Shown here piece by piece: positions 8,175-15,241 of a DNA stretch of 40,822 bases (positions are counted from its first letter, which is position 1; every line of letters begins with the position of its first letter). Under the pieces are notes generated by a model. It saw only the letters and a program-made list of their open reading frames with translations. It ran no database searches and was not told where the DNA came from. The stretch spans positions 1-40,822 of the forward strand of contig JAGOLH010000025.1 in the NCBI GenBank assembly GCA_017994175.1, written 5' to 3'. A program made the translations under genes and the position numbers. This DNA comes from Bacteroidales bacterium (GTDB taxonomy: Bacteria; Bacteroidota; Bacteroidia; Bacteroidales; ML635J-15).

Positions 8175-8206
8175 CAAATATAATGAACTTACGTTCATAA
8201 TACAAA
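8175..8206 (-). promoter_or_regulatory. Bacteroidota-type promoter of the DUF134-OsmC-NifX set
   Basis: On the minus strand, TTTG (8203-8206), a 20-bp spacer and TATATTTG (8175-8182) match the Bacteroidota consensus TTTG-N19..21-TAnnTTTG at every fixed position. It lies just upstream of the DUF134 start codon (8161), so the leader would be very short. Confidence 0.75.
8183..8198. promoter_or_regulatory. Palindromic candidate operator in the promoter spacer
   Basis: ATGAACTTACGTTCAT is an inverted repeat with 6-bp perfect arms and a 4-bp centre. It lies wholly between the -33 and -7 elements, where a bound repressor would block polymerase. The DUF134 protein encoded immediately downstream is the obvious candidate ligand. 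Confidence 0.55.
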
Positions 8207-8268
8207 TTTGATAAGAAATTGTTCAAAAAAATTAATTACCTAAAATAACTAACAAAAAACCGATTGCT

Positions 8269-8982
8269 TTACTTCATCCCGCGTTGCTTCTTCACCGTTT
8301 CGTAGGCTTCCTGAAGCTTTTGGAATTTTTCTTTGGCAGCGCGCTGCACATCGTCGCCAAGGTGGGCTACCTTGTCAGGGTGATATTTGATTGCCATGGC
8401 ACGATAGGCTTTTTTCACTTCTTCGTCGGTGGCTGTTTTTTCGATTTCGAGAATTTTATAAGCAGCATCTTCGTCGCCAACAAACATTGCCTGAATGCTG
8501 TTGTAGTCCGATTGCTTGATGTCCATCCACTGAGCCATTTGCCGGATTACTGCTACTTCGTTAGGATGAATTTCACCGTCGGAAGCAGCAATACCAAACA
8601 TATAATGCAGCATCTGCAATTTTGAGGAATAGTCAAGGTTTATGCGAAGTTGCTCGCATACTTCACGTGCAGGTATTTCTTTTTTCAGCACATCGCGAAG
8701 CATCAACAAGGCCTGTCGGGCTTTGGTCTCACCAAAATTCCTGATGAAAAAGTTTTTCACGTAATCGAGTTCCGACTTTTTAATTACGTTGTCGGCTTTC
8801 ATAACCATTGCAGTAACCACTACAAGAGCAACTGCAAAGTCGCCTGGCTGGGTAGTAGTATTCGATTTACGGCCGGTTGTGGCACTGTCGTAGATAGTGC
8901 CGACAATAAAACCAACAAGCAGCCCGATGGGTCCTCCTGCAACCCATCCCAGTCCGCCTCCTATCCATTTTCCCCATTTCAT
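8269..8982 (-). CDS. TerB-like / DnaJ-domain protein (DjlA-like co-chaperone)
   Basis: The 237-residue protein starts with a glycine-rich hydrophobic segment (GGGLGWVAGGPIGLLVGFIVG) resembling the membrane-anchoring region of DjlA. A helical TerB-like domain (~48-165; FAVALVVVTAMVMKAD...MFGIAASDGEIHPNE) follows, then a C-terminal J domain (~170-235) with the HPD motif in YHPDK that stimulates DnaK. The layout is that of DjlA-type co-chaperones. Its start overlaps the coaE stop by 4 bp, so the two are translated from one message. Confidence 0.88.
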   Translation of the reverse strand: MKWGKWIGGGLGWVAGGPIGLLVGFIVGTIYDSATTGRKSNTTTQPGDFAVALVVVTAMVMKADNVIKKSELDYVKNFFIRNFGETKARQALLMLRDVLKKEIPAREVCEQLRINLDYSSKLQMLHYMFGIAASDGEIHPNEVAVIRQMAQWMDIKQSDYNSIQAMFVGDEDAAYKILEIEKTATDEEVKKAYRAMAIKYHPDKVAHLGDDVQRAAKEKFQKLQEAYETVKKQRGMK

Positions 8983-9566
8983 TGTAACGGTAATTGGTGA
9001 TACGAATCAATTAATTTTGTAATAAAGAAATCTACCCCATTGTTATCGATAACAATATCTGCAATTTTAACATACTCTGCACGTAAAGGTTGCGAAGCTA
9101 TTCTTTGCAAAGCTTCTTTCCTTGTATATCCGTTTCTTTGCATCAAACGATCAATGCGCAATTCATCGCTGCTATCAATTACAATTATTGTATCGGATAT
9201 TTCGCGAAGAGGAAGTGAATGTATTAATGCAAGCTCCAGCACGCTTACCCGACAGGTAATCGTTTCGCGCCACGAAAGATAATCGTTCAAAACAGCCGGA
9301 TGAACGATTGTTTCAACAAATCTGCGATTTTCAGTGCTTTCGAAAATGATTGAAGACACGAAATCGGTATTTAACTCATCACCAGCATACACCTGCTGTC
9401 CAAACCTGTCCGTAAGCATTTGCCTGATGTCGGGATCGCTTTGCATCAGTCGCTTTGCATTGGCGTCGGCATTATAAACCGATGCCCCAAGAATTTCGAA
9501 AACTTTTGCGGCAACTGATTTACCGGAAGCAATGCCTCCTGTTATAACAACGTGATGCTTTTCCAT
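8979..9566 (-). CDS. coaE: Dephospho-CoA kinase
   Basis: This is a 195-residue P-loop kinase catalysing the last step of coenzyme A synthesis, ATP-dependent phosphorylation of dephospho-CoA. GGIASGKS (~10-17) is the Walker A loop, with Ala where most members have Gly. YNADANAKRLM holds the family's DAD-type motif, and VIDSSDELRIDRLMQRNGYTRKEA (~127-150) is the lid region. Length is normal for CoaE. It directly abuts the YbbR-like gene and overlaps the DnaJ-type gene by 4 bp. The order yajC, YbbR-like, coaE is common in Bacteroidota. Confidence 0.93.
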   Translation of the reverse strand: MEKHHVVITGGIASGKSVAAKVFEILGASVYNADANAKRLMQSDPDIRQMLTDRFGQQVYAGDELNTDFVSSIIFESTENRRFVETIVHPAVLNDYLSWRETITCRVSVLELALIHSLPLREISDTIIVIDSSDELRIDRLMQRNGYTRKEALQRIASQPLRAEYVKIADIVIDNNGVDFFITKLIDSYHQLPLQ

Positions 9567-10562
9567 CTACTTTTTTTCGATAATAAAGTGAACCTCGCTC
9601 TTTTTCAGCCGGACATCCGATACCGAAGCCGGAGTCTTGGCGAGGCTTACCGGAACCACTCCTATTACGCTTTTCGCATAGTCGGCAACCAGGCGAAAGT
9701 CGCTGGCCTCAATTTTATCATAGTTTTCGACAGAAACATTAAAAGTAACATCCACACTCCCCGGAATAAACAAAGCATTTACAGTATCAGGAAAGTTTAT
9801 CGGATTTACCGGGATTGAAAGCGTTTTCTCGGTACATTTTTCCACCACAATTTCAAGATTCACAGACTTAGGCTCAATTTTTACCTTATCATAGGTTTTT
9901 ATCGCCACCTTTTTTTTCATTGAGCTGGAAATTACTCCGAGATTAATGCTCTCGGTAAGCACCGAGTCAATAGTTTTTAAAATAACAGGTGAACCGTAAA
10001 TTGTAACCGAATCGGGACTCAGGGTGATGCTACCTGCAATTTTATGCTGATTCTCAAGTTTGTAATGCAGGTCGGGTTTCACCGCCACCCGTTTCTTTTC
10101 TGTTTTAAACGACGTAAAAAAAAGTGTATCAGGCGAAATACTTTCGAAATAGATATCGTTATCGAATCGCTTCATAAAAAGCTCCGATAAATTGGCCATC
10201 CTGAAGAAATAATTGTTTTTATCGTTCTGAGAGCGAGACAATTTGTATTCGCTGAAATCGATAACCACGGGCATGTTGCTGAGCGAAAGCTTGTACTTAA
10301 GTAAATTATACCCATGACCTCTGATGCTTACCGATACTTTCTCGGGGCTTCCTTCAGCAGGCATACTGTTGTAGGGAATATTCTCGTATTTAACAACGAA
10401 ATCAATGGTTGTACTGTATTCCTTTTCGAGTGCATTCAGGAACCAGAGCACGGTTGAAATAGCAACGAACACCAAAAACACAAGAAACCTTTTGTTTTTG
10501 ATCAGTTTTCTAAAAAAAAACAGAAACTTGTTTTTTGTTACTATTTGTTCATTTTCGGGCAA
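9567..10562 (-). CDS. YbbR-like domain protein, membrane anchored
   Basis: This 331-residue protein has a cytoplasmic Lys-rich start, one transmembrane helix (FLVFLVFVAISTVLWFLNAL, ~28-47) and extracytoplasmic YbbR-type beta repeats (for example DSVTIYGSPVILKTIDSVLTE and PGSVDVTFNVSVENYDKIEASDF). In Firmicutes, YbbR/CdaR binds the diadenylate cyclase CdaA. The partner in Bacteroidota is not settled and no cyclase gene is in the window. It lies between yajC (2-bp gap) and coaE (adjacent). Confidence 0.85.
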   Translation of the reverse strand: MPENEQIVTKNKFLFFFRKLIKNKRFLVFLVFVAISTVLWFLNALEKEYSTTIDFVVKYENIPYNSMPAEGSPEKVSVSIRGHGYNLLKYKLSLSNMPVVIDFSEYKLSRSQNDKNNYFFRMANLSELFMKRFDNDIYFESISPDTLFFTSFKTEKKRVAVKPDLHYKLENQHKIAGSITLSPDSVTIYGSPVILKTIDSVLTESINLGVISSSMKKKVAIKTYDKVKIEPKSVNLEIVVEKCTEKTLSIPVNPINFPDTVNALFIPGSVDVTFNVSVENYDKIEASDFRLVADYAKSVIGVVPVSLAKTPASVSDVRLKKSEVHFIIEKK

Positions 10563-10564
10563 AG

Positions 10565-10885
10565 CTATTTGCTTTGAGGAATATCGGAGGGGCTGCTGAT
10601 GACCGCTGCTTTATCGATACGGATTTTCACATTGGAATCCACCTCCACCAGCACGGTTTGTTCTTCCACCTCAATAATACGTCCGTGGATACCACCGGTA
10701 GTAATAACTTTGTCGCCCTTTTTCAGACCTTCCCTGAACTTACGCATTTCTTTCTGGCGCTTCATCTGTGGGCGAATCATAAAGAAGTAGAAAACCACTA
10801 TTATCAGTACCAGGAAGATTAGCTGTTCCCATCCTGCACCTTTTTGACCGTTTGCATTACTTGCAAATAAAATAATTGACATCAT
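10565..10885 (-). CDS. yajC: Preprotein translocase subunit YajC
   Basis: This 106-residue protein has a single membrane helix (LIFLVLIIVVFYFFMIRPQMK, ~22-42) followed by a soluble domain with EGLKKGDKVITTGGIHGRI and EVDSNVKIRIDKAAV, the standard YajC sequence. YajC associates with SecDF and the Sec translocon. Two consecutive ATGs are present; the first is used here. It heads the compact block yajC, YbbR-like, coaE, DnaJ-type and is 46 bp downstream of the DUF1573 gene. Confidence 0.94.
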   Translation of the reverse strand: MMSIILFASNANGQKGAGWEQLIFLVLIIVVFYFFMIRPQMKRQKEMRKFREGLKKGDKVITTGGIHGRIIEVEEQTVLVEVDSNVKIRIDKAAVISSPSDIPQSK

Positions 10886-10931
10886 AGAATTTGGTTTTAT
10901 TTAATTATTAACACTTATTATTTTTAAAGAA

Positions 10932-11396
10932 CTAATCAGCAACCACTTCGCAACGAATACGCAGTTCAACAATATTTGGTTGCGTATTGGCTTCCACTTT
11001 TATCGTTTTCGATTGCTCCCCTTCACGGCCAGCACTATCGAAAATAACTTCTATCACTCCCTTTTCACCGGGTTTCACCGGATCTTTTGTCCATTTGGGG
11101 GTTGTGCATCCGCATGAAGCCTTAACTTCCTTGATAACCAGGTTGCTTCCCCCTGTGTTGGTGAATACAAAACTGTGCGACACTTTCTCACCCTGTATCA
11201 GGGTACCGAAATTATATTCTTCTTCGGTAAATTTAAAAACAGGCAATTTGCTCAAATCGGTTTTCCCATTGGCAGTGTTTGGGTTCTGAATGTTATAATC
11301 TTCAACATTCGAGGTATCGCCTTGTTTATGCACGCATGCAAACAGCAATTGAGCTGCAAGAAAGAGAAACAAGTATTTAATAACCCTGAACAACAT
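10932..11396 (-). CDS. DUF1573 lipoprotein
   Basis: This 154-residue protein has a lipoprotein signal (LFLFLAAQLLFAC; lipobox cysteine ~21) and a DUF1573 domain (FNFGTLIQGEKVSHSF-like at ~61, then FTNTGGSNLVIKEVKASCGCTTPKW). DUF1573 is an Ig/ASPM-like beta domain common in Bacteroidota. Its function is unknown; the conserved CGC motif is present. It lies 33 bp after nusB. A perfect TAnnTTTG (TAATTTTG, 11411-11418) lies 15 bp before its start, but the upstream TTG is 22 bp away, so a separate promoter is only possible. Confidence 0.88.
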   Translation of the reverse strand: MLFRVIKYLFLFLAAQLLFACVHKQGDTSNVEDYNIQNPNTANGKTDLSKLPVFKFTEEEYNFGTLIQGEKVSHSFVFTNTGGSNLVIKEVKASCGCTTPKWTKDPVKPGEKGVIEVIFDSAGREGEQSKTIKVEANTQPNIVELRIRCEVVAD

Positions 11397-11429
11397 TGTA
11401 GTTTTTTTTACAAAATTAACAATTATCCG

Positions 11430-12380
11430 TTAAATATCACCAACCAATCCCCGCCCAATCTTATGAATATTACCCTGTTTCTTTTGGTCGACATATACTT
11501 TTTCGAGAATACCATTGATAAACATACTGCTTTTCTCAGTACTGTAAAATTTTGCCAATTCGATATATTCATTTATGGTTACCCTGGCAGGAATTGACGG
11601 CATATCGAAAAACTCAGCCATAGCCATATGAATAAGTAATCGGTCGATAATGGCAACTCTTTCCAGCTCCCAGTTCAAAATATGGCGTGATATTATGGCA
11701 TCGTATGTATCTCTTTTCAGCAATACCGACTTCAGTAGTTCGACACCAAATTGTCGATCGTCGGAATTCTGATACAATTCAACTTTTTCATTTTGATAAT
11801 CATCGGCAACTTTGATTGCTCTGATATTTCGTATTAATATGCTGATGATGAATTCCAGATCGTCGTTCCAGTATATGTTTTTTTCTTCAATTAACTGTTC
11901 AATTTCTTCGTTAACCGATATTTCAAGTTCCAGAATATCGGTAACTATTTTTTTTGTTGCTTTTATTCCTTTGTCATCGGCTTCAAGATATTGCCTGAAA
12001 TAAGCCGATTCACGTATCCGACTCCATAAACGTTTGAGAATTTCTTTGTTTTCGTGCAGGTTAAAAACATCAGTTTTATAATAATGCTGAATCTGGCGGT
12101 TTGCTGTAAGCTTTTTCAGAACAAGATTATCTGCAAACAAGGTATTTGGATGAAGATCTTCTTCAGTAGGAACCAATTTATTTGAGGCGATTTCGAGTCT
12201 TTCTTCCTCCAAATCCCTGAAACAAAGTAACAAACAATTAAGGAAAAAGTATAATTCAAGGCTTGCGCCTGCGCTACGTTCCAATTCGTTCAGAGCATTT
12301 TCGAGCTTATTAATTTCTTTTTCGGTTTGAGCATAATAAACCTGCATCACCTTCACACGTAACAATCTGCGACTAATCAT
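11430..12380 (-). CDS. nusB: Transcription antitermination factor NusB (long Bacteroidota form)
   Basis: The start at 12380 gives about 316 residues opening MISRRLLRVKVMQVYYA, the conserved NusB N-terminus. An upstream ATG at 12437 adds 19 residues but is rejected because a promoter overlaps it. The C-terminal half holds the NusB domain (ERVAIIDRLLIHMAMAEF, ARVTINEYIELAKFYSTEKSSMFINGILEKV). The N-terminal half is an extra helical extension typical of Bacteroidota and absent from the ~140-residue E. coli protein. NusB with NusE binds boxA RNA to prevent premature termination in rRNA operons. Confidence 0.92.
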   Translation of the reverse strand: MISRRLLRVKVMQVYYAQTEKEINKLENALNELERSAGASLELYFFLNCLLLCFRDLEEERLEIASNKLVPTEEDLHPNTLFADNLVLKKLTANRQIQHYYKTDVFNLHENKEILKRLWSRIRESAYFRQYLEADDKGIKATKKIVTDILELEISVNEEIEQLIEEKNIYWNDDLEFIISILIRNIRAIKVADDYQNEKVELYQNSDDRQFGVELLKSVLLKRDTYDAIISRHILNWELERVAIIDRLLIHMAMAEFFDMPSIPARVTINEYIELAKFYSTEKSSMFINGILEKVYVDQKKQGNIHKIGRGLVGDI

Positions 12381-12399
12381 TTCAAGAACATTTGTTCGG

Positions 12400-12429
12400 C
12401 AAAAATAAACAAATAAACTTTGTTTCAAA
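12400..12429 (-). promoter_or_regulatory. Probable nusB promoter
   Basis: On the minus strand, TTTG (12426-12429), 18 bp and TATTTTTG (12400-12407) match TTTG-N-TAnnTTTG, with the spacer one shorter than usual. Position supports the nusB start at 12380. Confidence 0.55.
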
Positions 12430-12503
12430 GAAATCACTTAAAATTGAATCTTATTTTGCCTAAATAGCATAAGAATAAAGGCATTAAAAAGCTATTTCGG
12501 CGT

Positions 12504-12562
12504 TAAAATCTGGTTGCAAATGAACCAAAAAAGAGAAACAGCCCATGGCAACGCAGATTTTA
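12504..12562. repeat. Long interrupted inverted repeat between nusB and the DUF3276 gene
   Basis: TAAAATCTG (12504-12512) pairs perfectly with CAGATTTTA (12554-12562). TTGC (12514-12517) pairs inside with GCAA (12548-12551), giving 13 pairs with one small internal bulge around a 30-nt loop. It lies between two divergent promoters and outside both predicted transcripts. Confidence 0.55.
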
Positions 12563-12572
12563 CAAAATATCC

Positions 12573-12603
12573 TTGTTTTTTAAAACTAATTCACTTATTT
12601 TCG
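12573..12603 (+). promoter_or_regulatory. Probable promoter of the DUF3276 gene
   Basis: TTG (12573-12575), 20 bp and TATTTTCG (12596-12603) differ at one position from the TAnnTTTG element. The same TATTTTCG octamer serves the pigment cluster promoter at 40754-40761. Confidence 0.5.
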
Positions 12604-12629
12604 TAAGTTGGAGATAAAATTTAGAGCTT

Positions 12630-12983
12630 ATGATGCAAGATTACGAAAACAAGGGCAAGGACGAAATCTACTCCAGAGCCATAAGGGCGGGGAAAAGGAC
12701 GTACTTTTTCGATGTAAAGGAAACCAAGAATGGTGATTATTACCTTACGGTTACCGAAAGCAAGAAAGTTTTCGACAGGGATGGGAACTCACATTTCGAG
12801 AAGCACAAAATTTTCCTCTACAGGGAAGATTTCGAAAAGTTTATGGAAGCGCTTCGCGAAAGTGTAGATTTCATTTTTCAAAACAAGCCTTTTACCGAAG
12901 AAAAAAAGTATGAAGCTGATGCAACAGGGAATGAATTCAGCGATGTTGATTTTGATGACCTTGCCGACGAGAAGAGTTCCTGA
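12630..12983 (+). CDS. DUF3276 / PUR-domain nucleic-acid-binding protein
   Basis: This 117-residue protein has a PUR-type fold: IYSRAIRAGKRTYFFDVKETKNGDYYLTVTES (~14-45) then KHKIFLYREDFEKFMEALRESVDFI (~58-82), ending in an acidic tail. DUF3276 proteins of Bacteroidota and the Borrelia PUR-alpha homologue bind single-stranded DNA or RNA. The role in vivo here is unknown. It is transcribed divergently from nusB and ends 45 bp before a convergent GAF gene. Confidence 0.88.
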   Translation: MMQDYENKGKDEIYSRAIRAGKRTYFFDVKETKNGDYYLTVTESKKVFDRDGNSHFEKHKIFLYREDFEKFMEALRESVDFIFQNKPFTEEKKYEADATGNEFSDVDFDDLADEKSS

Positions 12984-13028
12984 ACAGGATTAGCTGTCGG
13001 AGATTAATAATTATGCCGATTTACCCAA

Positions 13029-13484
13029 TCAGCTATAAATCAATCTATTGATTTTCTCGAGATAATCTTTATCGTTTTCGTTAAAATAATTCAGAATTGA
13101 ACTGTCAACATCAAGCACACCGATGATATGATTTTTTGCATCATACAAAGGTACAGCTATTTCGCTTTTCGATTTTGGGTCGCAGGCTATATGGCCTGAA
13201 AACGCATGAACATCGGCAACAACAATCGTTTCACATGTAAGAACGGCCTTCCAGCAAACACCGGTGTGTTTTTTTAACTTCATACAGGCAAGGGTACCCT
13301 GATATGGTCCCACAATGAGTTCGTCGCTATCGAGCAAATAATAGCCTGTCCAGTAGTAGCCACTTCCCATTTTATTTTTCAGCAGTGCACAAACAGTTGC
13401 CATACGGGCTATGGGGTTTGTAACGCTTGCAAATAATTGCTGCAATTGTGTTAAAATGTGTTCATAACGGAGCGTTGAATTCAT
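13029..13484 (-). CDS. GAF-domain protein, probable free methionine-(R)-sulfoxide reductase
   Basis: The ATG at 13484 gives 151 residues; a TTG seven codons upstream (13505) is possible but less likely. The protein is one GAF domain with the fRMsr signature: GPYQGTLACMKL, HTGVCWKAV and GHIACDPKSKSEIAVPLYD, so the three cysteines used for catalysis and recycling are all present. Such enzymes reduce free methionine-R-sulfoxide in the cytoplasm using thioredoxin. The family match is strong; activity is inferred from the cysteines. Confidence 0.87.
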   Translation of the reverse strand: MNSTLRYEHILTQLQQLFASVTNPIARMATVCALLKNKMGSGYYWTGYYLLDSDELIVGPYQGTLACMKLKKHTGVCWKAVLTCETIVVADVHAFSGHIACDPKSKSEIAVPLYDAKNHIIGVLDVDSSILNYFNENDKDYLEKINRLIYS

Positions 13485-13511
13485 AAGGTCAAATTTTTTG
13501 AACAACTTTTC

Positions 13512-13519
13512 TATATTTG
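13512..13519 (+). promoter_or_regulatory. Possible -7 element for the glutathione peroxidase gene
   Basis: TATATTTG is a perfect TAnnTTTG 47 bp before the start codon. No TTTG is found at the proper distance upstream, so only half of the promoter can be supported. Confidence 0.3.
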
Positions 13520-13566
13520 TGTTATAAAGATAAAATAATTTACTTTATCAATAAATTACTACAAAA

Positions 13567-14100
13567 ATGAAACTCATACTATTATCGCTCCTTTTATCGG
13601 CAAGTGTTTTATCCTTTGCACAAAGCAGCTCTTTTTACAGCCTTAAAGCCAACGACATCAATGGCAACGAGTTCGATTTTGCAAGTTTAGAAGGTAAAAA
13701 AGTTCTCATTGTTAACACAGCTTCAAAATGTGGGTTTACTCCCCAGTATAAAGAGTTGGAAGAGCTTCACCAGAAATATGGAAAAGAGCTTGTTATTATT
13801 GGTTTTCCTGCCAACAATTTCATGAGTCAGGAACCGGGTACCAACGAAGAAATAGCCGAGTTCTGCCAGAAAAACTATGGCGTCAGTTTTTTGATGATGG
13901 AAAAGATTTCGGTTAAAGGAAACGATATGCATCCCGTTTACCAATGGTTGACTCAAAAAGATAAAAACGGCAAAGAGGATTCTTCGGTATCATGGAATTT
14001 TCAGAAGTATATGATAGATGAAACCGGCAAGCTTTATGGGTATGCAAAACCGTCGGTAAAACCCTTCGATGATCAGATAATCGATTTTATCAAGAAATAG
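13567..14100 (+). CDS. Exported glutathione-peroxidase-family thiol peroxidase
   Basis: This 177-residue protein has a clear signal peptide (MKLILLSLLLSASVLSFAQ). The fold is marked by VNTASKCGFTPQYKELE (~50-66) with the peroxidatic residue as Cys rather than selenocysteine, then GFPANNFMSQEPG with the catalytic Gln region, and WNFQKYMID with Trp-Asn. Bacterial Cys-type members mostly use thioredoxin-like donors. Export implies peroxide or lipid-peroxide removal in the periplasm. It converges on the last gene of the pigment cluster with a 4-bp gap, so there is no room for a separate terminator between them. Confidence 0.92.
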   Translation: MKLILLSLLLSASVLSFAQSSSFYSLKANDINGNEFDFASLEGKKVLIVNTASKCGFTPQYKELEELHQKYGKELVIIGFPANNFMSQEPGTNEEIAEFCQKNYGVSFLMMEKISVKGNDMHPVYQWLTQKDKNGKEDSSVSWNFQKYMIDETGKLYGYAKPSVKPFDDQIIDFIKK

Positions 14101-14104
14101 CCCG

Positions 14105-15241
14105 TTATTTATACATTAAAGCATTCTTAAGTGGATTCGAGTACAACTGCAGGTATATTGCCTGTATTTGTTCTTTGTTACCATTAATCAACGAAATGCG
14201 CTTATTCATCAGGTCAATAAAAAACTCTTTCTGTGAAGCAGAATATTTATCTCCTTCATAAACTCGCGAATTATTTTCGATATCGTATGCAATGTAATTT
14301 GAATCCCACAGAGCATATCCCAAATGAATGCGTTTGTTAATAGCAGAAGTAAGATTATTGAAAATCTCGGGTTTTTCTCCCGATCCGTTACCCACTATTT
14401 CTTCCCGGGTTACAGGATCCGTAACTTCGATGTGTACATTGCCCTTGAACTGAGTAATACCATTCAAGATGCTCTGTAGGTCTTCCCCCGGTTTTTTCTC
14501 ATATTTTGAGGTTTTCGATATGTAAAGTTCATTTACTTTCGAAACATCGCAGGTTTCCCATTGGTATGAAACCACCATTGGAGTAATATTCAACTCCAGC
14601 AGATTATCAATGAGGTCTTTGTCGCCGCTCATCGAAAACATTTTAAGCACAGCCTGATCGGTCAAATCATTTCCATCTTTTGTGCGTCCGTTACGGTGAG
14701 CTATCCAAATTGATTCGTTTTTCTCCAGTATTGTATGCCTGATGTACTGCGATAAATGCAGAGAATTCCTATAGAAGTCGCGCGGTGTGCCTCCTCTGAC
14801 GACCTTGAACATTTTGTTCGATTTACCGATATCCACAACAAAACTGCTCTGCATCAAGTTGCTGCCGAAGGTGATTTCTGAGGTATTCAGATTGTTGTCG
14901 GATAAAGCGATTTGTAGTAAAGCAGAGTCGAGAAGAATATCCCGGTGATTTGAAATAAATAAATAGGCTTTGTTCTTATCGAGAAATTGCAAACCATTGC
15001 ATGTGAACTTTGTCATTGTTTTTGCCGCAATGCGCGTTATCGCATGGTACATTACCTTTTTCTGGAAATCGAAGCTTGAGTTAATCGACGAAATCATTGC
15101 TGCAACTTCAGCAACACTTTTGTCGGGGTATAAAAAACCAGCCACGCCGGCAAAAAGTGGATCGGCAACAATTCGTTGCATAGCCGATTGAACTTCATGA
15201 TCGTAATAAGGCCGTAGGTCGTCGAAATTGGGTTTAGTCAT
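14105..15241 (-). CDS. PlsB/LPLAT-type acyltransferase
   Basis: This 378-residue protein has an acyltransferase core: FISNHRDILLDSALL (~94-108) gives the NHxxxxD catalytic motif, FKVVRGGTPRDFY follows, and IWIAHRNGRTKDG (~176-188) takes the place of the FPEGTRS block. This wording resembles GPAT/PlsB-type glycerol-3-phosphate or lysophospholipid acyltransferases. No signal peptide is seen. It overlaps the PaaK-like gene by 1 bp and closes the minus-strand run. A role attaching an acyl or polyene chain to a lipid acceptor is inferred from position; an ordinary phospholipid role is the alternative. Confidence 0.75.
   Translation of the reverse strand: MTKPNFDDLRPYYDHEVQSAMQRIVADPLFAGVAGFLYPDKSVAEVAAMISSINSSFDFQKKVMYHAITRIAAKTMTKFTCNGLQFLDKNKAYLFISNHRDILLDSALLQIALSDNNLNTSEITFGSNLMQSSFVVDIGKSNKMFKVVRGGTPRDFYRNSLHLSQYIRHTILEKNESIWIAHRNGRTKDGNDLTDQAVLKMFSMSGDKDLIDNLLELNITPMVVSYQWETCDVSKVNELYISKTSKYEKKPGEDLQSILNGITQFKGNVHIEVTDPVTREEIVGNGSGEKPEIFNNLTSAINKRIHLGYALWDSNYIAYDIENNSRVYEGDKYSASQKEFFIDLMNKRISLINGNKEQIQAIYLQLYSNPLKNALMYK

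Noticed and set aside
12381..12437. Longer nusB start
   Set aside because: A good promoter (12400-12429) overlaps this stretch and family members begin at the SRRLLRVKVMQ segment.
13485..13505. TTG start extending the GAF protein
   Set aside because: An ATG seven codons in starts just before the GAF domain and is the simpler choice; the TTG cannot be excluded.
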